A model generated the notes under the pieces. That model ran no database searches, was not told the origin of the DNA, and saw only the letters and a program-made list of their open reading frames with translations. A stretch of DNA of 17,338 nt from Crocinitomicaceae bacterium. GTDB taxonomy: Bacteria; Bacteroidota; Bacteroidia; Flavobacteriales_G; Salibacteraceae. Positions 12,079 through 17,338 of the stretch are shown in pieces. Where the stretch lies: the NCBI GenBank assembly GCA_018623405.1, contig JAAZVO010000024.1, positions 1 through 17,338 on the forward strand, written 5' to 3'. Each line of letters begins with the position of its first letter. Within the stretch, counting starts at the first letter, position 1. Position numbers and translations under genes: made by a program.

Positions 12079-14486
12079 AAATCAACAATAATCCCAATAG
12101 TTGGTAATACTGTTCCTGCATTGTTTTCAATTGTTTGTAATTGGTATCTAGTAGGGTCGTTCGAATTGATTAATGCATTTCCATTTGCATCTCTAATCAC
12201 ATCAACAAATGGAGGTTGCTCTGCTAAAGCATTGTAAACATTTTGGACATCAAAATATAAGTTGAGCGATAATTTCTCTAAATACCAAGTTTTATCTACC
12301 CTAATATCTAACTGCGAGAACCAATTCAACCGTTGGGTATTCAATTGGTCAAAATCTCTGATTCCTGCACCTGTCACCTCCCAATTATCTATTCTTGAAG
12401 AAGCAGCAAAATCAATTGGTGTATAAGGTAAACCACCTGCAAACCTCCATCTAACGCCAAGTTCCCAATTGTTTTTAAATTTCTTACCTGAAGTAAGAGT
12501 TACAAAGTGACGGCTATCCCAAGAAGAGGCTACCAAATCGCCATTTTTGTCCTCAAACTGACTTCTTACCCATGTATAAGCTAAAATTCCGTAAATACCT
12601 TTTGCTGCTCTACGTTGCACCAAAGCTTCTATTCCATAAGCTCTTCCTGTTGCAATTGATGCAGTAGGTTCGTTACCAATCACTCCAAAATCGGCACCTA
12701 AATTGGCTAGCGCAATACTATCAGTTAGCAAAAAAGGATAGTTGTCATAATCCTTATAAAATCCTTCTAGTGTAATTTTGGTTGAATTGCTAGGGTTGTA
12801 TTGCACTCCACCTACAATATGATCGCATTGTATGTACTCGGTGCGGTCTTTATTTGCCAAGTTACCCGCAGCATCTCTATATCCTAAAACGGTGTAAGGG
12901 GTTAGTTGATAATAACGGCCGGTGTTAAAACTTAAACTCCATTTTTCTGTAAAAGCATAAGAGGCTGAAATTCTAGGAGAAAACTGATTTAGCGGATTAC
13001 CCATTGAGGCATTGTAATTAGCGCCATCTAATCTAAACCCTGCAGACAAGGTTAACCTGCCTTGAAAAAACAGTTTTGAGGCCTGTCCAAAAGCTCCGTA
13101 CCTCAAAAAATCTAACTCTGATGAAAAAGACCTTATTAAAACACCACTTGGGGTTGCAATACGGTTAAAGGTGGAATTTGAATACACCACATTTTCGAGG
13201 TTTACACCTACGTTTAATTTAAAATCTTTATTACGATAAGTATTCTCAAATCTGAACTTGTTTTCTTGCTCTCTTGAGCCATAATCTAAAATCTTTTTTG
13301 TTGGATCTTCCTCATCATTGTCTTCGTATTTGGTTGCTCGATTATCTAACATATTTCGGCTTAGCACAATGGTTTGGAAACTATTTTCCGAAAAGTGTTT
13401 GTACACTGCCCCAATCGTATAATTCCATTGATTATTGATAGGAGTATTACCTAAAATGTAGTTGTTCTGTTGTATGGTAGCAGAGTCAGTAACTCCATCA
13501 TTTGCATCAAGATCTAAAGAGAATTGATCTAAGGCTCCTAAGCTGATAATTGAAAGCTCATTTTTTGTATTGAATTTATGTTTTACCTTAAATTGATAAT
13601 CTTGGTATTGTGGCAATATTGGTAGACCTAAGGCAGTAAACAACAATTGTAAATAACTAAATCTGTAAGAGGCAATAAAGGTGGTTTTATCACCAAGTGG
13701 ACCATCGGCAGCAATGGCAAAATCTGAAGAGCCTATGGCCCCTCTAAAGTTTAATTTTTCTTGGTTTCCGTCTAATTGCCTAAACTCTAAAACCGAGCTC
13801 AATGCATTTCCCCTATTCGAAGGAAAAGCACCTGTGTAAAGATTTACTTCTCTTACTAAGTTTACATTTAAAATTCCAACAGGACCACCTGATGAGCCTT
13901 GCGTTTGAAAGTGATTGATGATTGGCGTTTCAATACCATCCACATAAAACCTGTTTTCATTGGGCGCTCCTCCCCTAATGATAATGTCATTTCTAAAGCT
14001 TGGTGTTGCAGCTACTCCGGGCAAAGATTGAATTGCTCTTGAAATATCTCTATTTCCTCCCGGATTTCTTTCAATTTCTTCTATTCCAAGAGTTTGAAGT
14101 GATACAGGACTTTCTTCTGTTTTTCTGAATTTTGAAGTTTCAATAACCACCTCTTTTAAATCGGTGGCTGCCTTTTTCATCTTTATTTCTACGAATGGCG
14201 TTTTTGATGGAATTACGTAAATATCTTCTGTTAACTTATTATCGTAACCAATAAAAGATGCCTGAAGCTTTACATAGCCGGGTTTAATATTGGAAATGGT
14301 AAAATTCCCATCAAAATCTGAGGTTCCTCCATTGGTAGTTCCTTCAACAATAACATTTACGAAAGGTAAAGGCTCTTGAGTAGTTTCGTCAACAACTTTA
14401 CCCTTTATAGTCCCTGTTTGGGCAAATAATAACACAGGAACTAGCAATAGCGTGGTTAGGAATAATCGCATATAACTAATTTTCAT
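12075..14486 (-). CDS. TonB-dependent receptor with N-terminal CarboxypepD_reg-like domain
   Basis: 803 residues, ATG start. Residues 1-22 form a signal peptide ending LLFAQ. Residues 23-110 are a carboxypeptidase-regulatory-like beta-sandwich (GTIKGKVVDETTQEPLPFVN, then a DGNFTI motif), the N-terminal extension common in Bacteroidota. The plug follows at about 128-235 (LQTLGIEEIERNPGG, SLPGVAATPSFRNDIIIRGG, NENRFYVDGIE). The remainder is a 22-strand-type barrel with a closing aromatic strand, LPTIGIIVDF. It imports a ligand through the outer membrane with energy from TonB-ExbBD. No SusD partner lies nearby, so a glycan role is not indicated; siderophore or other small ligands are possible. 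It is divergent from the sulfotransferase-like gene. Confidence 0.93.
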   Translation of the reverse strand: MKISYMRLFLTTLLLVPVLLFAQTGTIKGKVVDETTQEPLPFVNVIVEGTTNGGTSDFDGNFTISNIKPGYVKLQASFIGYDNKLTEDIYVIPSKTPFVEIKMKKAATDLKEVVIETSKFRKTEESPVSLQTLGIEEIERNPGGNRDISRAIQSLPGVAATPSFRNDIIIRGGAPNENRFYVDGIETPIINHFQTQGSSGGPVGILNVNLVREVNLYTGAFPSNRGNALSSVLEFRQLDGNQEKLNFRGAIGSSDFAIAADGPLGDKTTFIASYRFSYLQLLFTALGLPILPQYQDYQFKVKHKFNTKNELSIISLGALDQFSLDLDANDGVTDSATIQQNNYILGNTPINNQWNYTIGAVYKHFSENSFQTIVLSRNMLDNRATKYEDNDEEDPTKKILDYGSREQENKFRFENTYRNKDFKLNVGVNLENVVYSNSTFNRIATPSGVLIRSFSSELDFLRYGAFGQASKLFFQGRLTLSAGFRLDGANYNASMGNPLNQFSPRISASYAFTEKWSLSFNTGRYYQLTPYTVLGYRDAAGNLANKDRTEYIQCDHIVGGVQYNPSNSTKITLEGFYKDYDNYPFLLTDSIALANLGADFGVIGNEPTASIATGRAYGIEALVQRRAAKGIYGILAYTWVRSQFEDKNGDLVASSWDSRHFVTLTSGKKFKNNWELGVRWRFAGGLPYTPIDFAASSRIDNWEVTGAGIRDFDQLNTQRLNWFSQLDIRVDKTWYLEKLSLNLYFDVQNVYNALAEQPPFVDVIRDANGNALINSNDPTRYQLQTIENNAGTVLPTIGIIVDF

Positions 14487-14522
14487 CCCTCAAACAACCT
14501 AATTCCAATTGAGTTCAATTTC

Positions 14523-15290
14523 TTGGGAATTATTTTTTGCTTTGCACAAATATTTCTCTTGCCCAAAAAACACAATGTAAATACAGGATATAAAAGGTTC
14601 AATTTGCCACTGCTTGTTTCTTATCCGCGCAGCGGCACCAATTGGATTAGATACGTTATTGAATATTGCACAAAACAGCCAACACCCGGCGAAAACAGAT
14701 TGGTTAGAGGTAACAATTTAATGTATGTTATTTTAAACGGTGGCTTTGCAATTGATAGAGCTCACAAAGGATATGTGGTGATGCAACAATATCCAAAAGC
14801 AGTATTGGTAATTCGCAATTATAAGGAGTGCTTAATTAGGCAGTTTAAAACCAAATGGCAACAATACGATAGTGTAGAAGCTTTTTTAACTTCTGAAGAC
14901 TTGCATACTCCACCCCATTGGTACATAAAAAATATTGAAGCTTTTGAGGCTTATGAAAAGCCGAAATTACTTTTGTATTATGAAGATATGGTGCACCAAC
15001 CTATTGCATTTATTGAAAAATTAGGTGCATTTTTAAACCTCAACCCTACCCGTTTTAATGAGATATCCAGCAACCTTTCTGCTCACCAAAAAAACTCGGT
15101 AAGTTTATACACTAAACGAGGTAAAAAAAGCTACACGGCGGGTAAAAAAGAAGAAACCAAAAGTCATTCACAGGAGTTGACAACAGCACAAAAATTAGCT
15201 TTCGACAACTTTTATAAAGAGCGATATCCTTCGCAATTTAATAGCTATTTAAAAAGGTATGCTGAAAATTATTCTGAGGTGTCTTTGTAA
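14523..15290 (+). CDS. Sulfotransferase domain protein
   Basis: 255 residues from a TTG; no in-frame ATG precedes the core, and TTG 14604 (start PLLVSYPRSG) is an equally good start since homologues often open close to this motif. SYPRSGTNWIR is the 5'-phosphosulfate loop that binds PAPS, and VLVIRNYKECLIRQ is the 3'-phosphate motif of the Sulfotransfer_1 family. LLYYEDMVHQP and the basic stretch TKRGKKSYTAGKK near the C-terminus also match the family. It should move sulfate from PAPS to a hydroxyl or amine, perhaps on a surface glycan or lipid; the acceptor is unknown. No PAPS-synthesis gene is nearby. It stands alone, divergent from the receptor gene. Confidence 0.85.
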   Translation: MGIIFCFAQIFLLPKKHNVNTGYKRFNLPLLVSYPRSGTNWIRYVIEYCTKQPTPGENRLVRGNNLMYVILNGGFAIDRAHKGYVVMQQYPKAVLVIRNYKECLIRQFKTKWQQYDSVEAFLTSEDLHTPPHWYIKNIEAFEAYEKPKLLLYYEDMVHQPIAFIEKLGAFLNLNPTRFNEISSNLSAHQKNSVSLYTKRGKKSYTAGKKEETKSHSQELTTAQKLAFDNFYKERYPSQFNSYLKRYAENYSEVSL

Positions 15291-15375
15291 ATCCAAGCAT
15301 CTTTAGCCTCGCCTTGCCTTTGCAACATTTCTCTTGCTGCATAAGCTTCATCTTTAAGTTGATAAGCGTACCAAG
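15269..15375 (-). pseudogene. C-terminal fragment of an unidentified protein
   Basis: On the minus strand a frame reads WYAYQLKDEAYAAREMLQ, then RQGEAKDAWIYKDTSE and a TAA at 15269-15271. The 'AYAAREMLQ.QG..DAWI' pattern looks like the end of a SPOR-type repeat, but the match is weak and not searched. No start is present: an upstream in-frame TGA closes the frame where the response-regulator homology stops. The last 22 bases overlap the 3' end of the convergent sulfotransferase gene. Confidence 0.35.
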
Positions 15376-15675
15376 CTCAAAAGCTTTCATTACCGTATCT
15401 TCCTGACCTAATGAAGTCTATAATATTACTTTAACTCCATTACTGTCTTTGTCTTTCACCCGTTTTACTAACTCTAATCCGTTAACAAATGGCATCATTA
15501 CATCAGATACCACCAAATTGGGTTGAAAAGAATCAAAAACTTCCATTGCTTGTTTGCCATCTCCGGCGGTTTTAACATCATAACCCTCTTTTGAAAGTTT
15601 AAATGCAATGGTTTTTAAAAGCAGCCTTTCGTCTTCAACAACTAGGATTCTGTATTTTCCGTTTTCTTCGCTCAA
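15370..15675 (-). pseudogene. Broken response-regulator receiver domain
   Basis: The frame from ATG 15675 gives 85 residues. It starts like a CheY-type receiver: YRILVVEDERLLLKTIAFKL with the acidic pair Glu14/Asp15, and phospho-acceptor Asp58 in VVSDVMMP. It reaches VKVIL and hits TAG at 15418-15420. The same frame continues after the stop with TSLGQEDTVMKAFELG, the normal next part with the conserved Thr/Ser, then loses homology at about 15370, before the ADDY..KPF segment with the essential Lys. So it has a stop inside and is cut short, and is not expected to signal. It lies 52 bases after the rhomboid stop in the same direction. Confidence 0.8.
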
Positions 15676-15727
15676 GCTTCAAAATTCAAAGGCCAAAATT
15701 AATAATCTAAGAAGAGCAACAAACTGC

Positions 15728-16405
15728 TTAGTCGCCTTTCGGTTTATAAGTATAGTTAATGACTACTTCGTTTTTATTATTTTGACCAAAAAAGTCTTGT
15801 TCATCCTCGTCTTCATCTTCGTCTTCCCAATCATATTTTTTTGGAGAAGGGCCGATTTTGCGATAAAAGTAAGCCAACAGTAATCCACTTAAGCCTCCCA
15901 TTAGATGAGACTCCCAAGAAATTCGATAATCGATAGGGAAAATTCCCCAAATCATTGATCCATAGAGAAATACAACTAGTAATGAAAGTGCAATTAAACG
16001 ATAGTATTTTCTAAAAATACCTGAAAAGAAAACAAAACTCGCAAAACTGTACACCATTCCACTAGCGCCAATGTGGTAAGATGGTCTAGCAAAAACCCAT
16101 ACCCATAAACCTGTTATTAAAATAGCCCCAAGGAATAGTTTCCATGCCACTTCACGATAGAAGTAAAAAATGGCAACTCCTAACAAGAACATTGGGATTG
16201 AGTTATTGATTAGGTGCTCCCAATCGTCATGAATAAAGGGCGAGGTTAAAATTCCGTAGAGGTTTTCAATTCTTCTAGGATACAAACCGAACTTTCCAAA
16301 GTTTACCGTGCCTGAAAATTCTATAAACTCAACTAGCCAACAAATGGCAACAAATAAAAAAGGGAAGAAAAAGTCTGTAAACCTAAATTTTCGGTTTTCT
16401 AACAT
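15728..16405 (-). CDS. Rhomboid-family intramembrane serine protease
   Basis: 225 residues, ATG start directly after the glycosyltransferase stop (TAAATG, no gap). It has six or so membrane helices. Catalytic residues are visible: Ser115 in the GASG motif and His167 in ESHLMGGLSG; the HLINNS segment (64-69) supplies the oxyanion-side His/Asn. It cleaves substrate membrane helices inside the inner membrane; the substrate is unknown. The C-terminal tail after residue 186 is cytoplasmic or periplasmic and very acidic (a run of Glu-Asp pairs), then ends with KNEVVINYTYKPKGD. Operon with the glycosyltransferase upstream suggests a joint envelope role, which is inferred. Confidence 0.9.
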   Translation of the reverse strand: MLENRKFRFTDFFFPFLFVAICWLVEFIEFSGTVNFGKFGLYPRRIENLYGILTSPFIHDDWEHLINNSIPMFLLGVAIFYFYREVAWKLFLGAILITGLWVWVFARPSYHIGASGMVYSFASFVFFSGIFRKYYRLIALSLLVVFLYGSMIWGIFPIDYRISWESHLMGGLSGLLLAYFYRKIGPSPKKYDWEDEDEDEDEQDFFGQNNKNEVVINYTYKPKGD

Positions 16406-17338
16406 TTATTGGTCTTGAGCGTGAAGTAGAGAGTACGTAAAAATCGCTCCAAAACCTAAAAACAACATTAAATGTACAGGAAACAAACCAAAATCTTTTA
16501 AGTAAAACGCTAAAAACAAGGCGAATAGGAAATATAACGAAAGTAATCCTTCAATAAAAGATACGGGTGAAAGTTTGGCAGTTTGGTAGCCTTTCCCTTT
16601 CCAGGTGTCACGTTTGGAAACAATATTAAACTTAGGCGTTCTTAAAAAAGGAGATTTTTTTCCTAAATAACCTTCAATTACGCCAATTCCGTTGTGAATT
16701 GACAACCCCATGGTAAAGCTTAGAAAAAGCGGAAAATAAGCTAAAAACCTTTTTTGGTGTTGAGGGTTAAAGGCTGCATTTTCTTTGGCAGCGTTCCAAT
16801 AATAAATGCCTAAAAGCAAGAAGCTAAAAATAAACAAGCCTCCTATTAAAAACAAAGGTTGCAATTGCGGCCAATTTGGCTTAAGCCACATTACCGGAAC
16901 ACTTAAAATGGCGGTTGCAGCCACACACACAAAAATGAAGGAGTTTAGCAAATGAAATGTTGCATGAAACTTTGTGGAAACAGGCAAATTGGATAACAAA
17001 ACTTTTCCGAGATTTTTTCGGGCACACTCGGCGGCGCCTTTTGTCCATCGGAATTGTTGTGTTCTTAAAGCCTTCATGTTGGCAGGCAACTCTGCGGGAG
17101 AGCCAATGCTGTCAACAAACAAAAACTGCCAACCTTTTAATTGGGCGCGGTAACTTAGGTCTAAATCTTCGGTTAAGGTACTTGGCGACCAACCCCCTGC
17201 ATCATCAATACAGGTTTTACGCCATATGCCACCTGTACCATTAAAGTTGATGAAATGACCTCCCGCATTTCTTCCTTTTTGTTCAACAGAAAGATGAGCA
17301 TTTAAGCCAAAAGCCTGTAAAGAAGTTAACATGGAGTA
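16406..17338 (-). CDS. Membrane glycosyltransferase family 2, cellulose-synthase-like (N-terminus outside window)
   Basis: The frame is open to base 17338 and reads YSMLTSLQAFGLNAHL at the edge, so the N-terminal part with the first catalytic Asp motifs is missing. Visible motifs are FINFNGTGGIWRK, the acceptor-site Asp in TEDLDLSYRAQLKGW, and QQFRWTKGAAE (the Q..RW motif of processive GT2 enzymes). Three to five membrane helices follow, with KFNIVSKRDTW between them. This is the layout of CESA-like proteins of Bacteroidota that extend or transfer sugars at the inner membrane. The sugar and product are unknown. Its stop touches the rhomboid start codon. Confidence 0.9.
   Translation of the reverse strand, partial: YSMLTSLQAFGLNAHLSVEQKGRNAGGHFINFNGTGGIWRKTCIDDAGGWSPSTLTEDLDLSYRAQLKGWQFLFVDSIGSPAELPANMKALRTQQFRWTKGAAECARKNLGKVLLSNLPVSTKFHATFHLLNSFIFVCVAATAILSVPVMWLKPNWPQLQPLFLIGGLFIFSFLLLGIYYWNAAKENAAFNPQHQKRFLAYFPLFLSFTMGLSIHNGIGVIEGYLGKKSPFLRTPKFNIVSKRDTWKGKGYQTAKLSPVSFIEGLLSLYFLFALFLAFYLKDFGLFPVHLMLFLGFGAIFTYSLLHAQDQ

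Noticed and set aside
15608..15883. 91-codon plus-strand ORF over the response regulator and rhomboid 3' ends
   Set aside because: It is antisense to two recognisable genes and its hydrophobic character mirrors the rhomboid's acidic tail codons.
16957..17244. 95-codon plus-strand ORF
   Set aside because: It is antisense to the conserved catalytic region of the glycosyltransferase and has no recognisable domain.

Overview
The window is AT-rich chromosomal DNA of a Bacteroidota bacterium, most likely Flavobacteriales-like. The evidence is a PorP/SprF-family type IX secretion protein next to a PKD-repeat protein with a type B type IX sorting domain, a CarboxypepD_reg-type TonB-dependent receptor, TANNTTTG-like promoter boxes, weak ribosome sites and several TTG/GTG starts. 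The species cannot be named from the sequence.

Layout. 1-546 is the tail of a secreted beta-helix-type protein. 561-4759 (minus) runs as acyl-CoA reductase (LuxC family), type B sorted PKD protein, then PorP/SprF protein. Divergent from it, 4807-8176 (plus) holds a two-cluster ferredoxin with a strong terminator, an uncharacterised secreted protein, and the serine-biosynthesis pair serC-serA. Convergent to serA, 8181-10454 (minus) is an ion-transport operon: a K+ channel with RCK domain followed by a Na+/Ca2+ exchanger-type antiporter. 12075-14486 (minus) is the TonB-dependent receptor and 14523-15290 (plus) a sulfotransferase-fold protein. 15728-17338 (minus) is a membrane glycosyltransferase followed directly by a rhomboid protease, then a broken response regulator.

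The unusual part is 10530-12078. A promoter-like box at 10530-10537 sits where a tRNA promoter should be, but the intact tRNA-Arg(TCT) lies 382 bases further on, at 10919-10992. Between them are two degraded copies of the tRNA 5' end. The first (10550-10606) folds as a small cloverleaf-like remnant. The second (10618-10664) is a 31-base exact copy of the tRNA 5' end, interrupted in its D arm by a 16-base palindrome. They are followed by a small GIY-YIG nuclease gene whose last seven residues and stop codon are encoded by the tRNA itself. This reads as a tRNA-targeting nuclease element that rebuilds the 5' end of the tRNA it enters.

Downstream of the tRNA is a zone of gene decay. It contains a frameshifted nuclease-like fragment, a 643-base IS3-family element with both inverted repeats and intact OrfA but an apparently in-frame internal deletion of OrfB, and the last 25 codons of what looks like a histidine kinase. 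The rest of the window is ordinary core genome.
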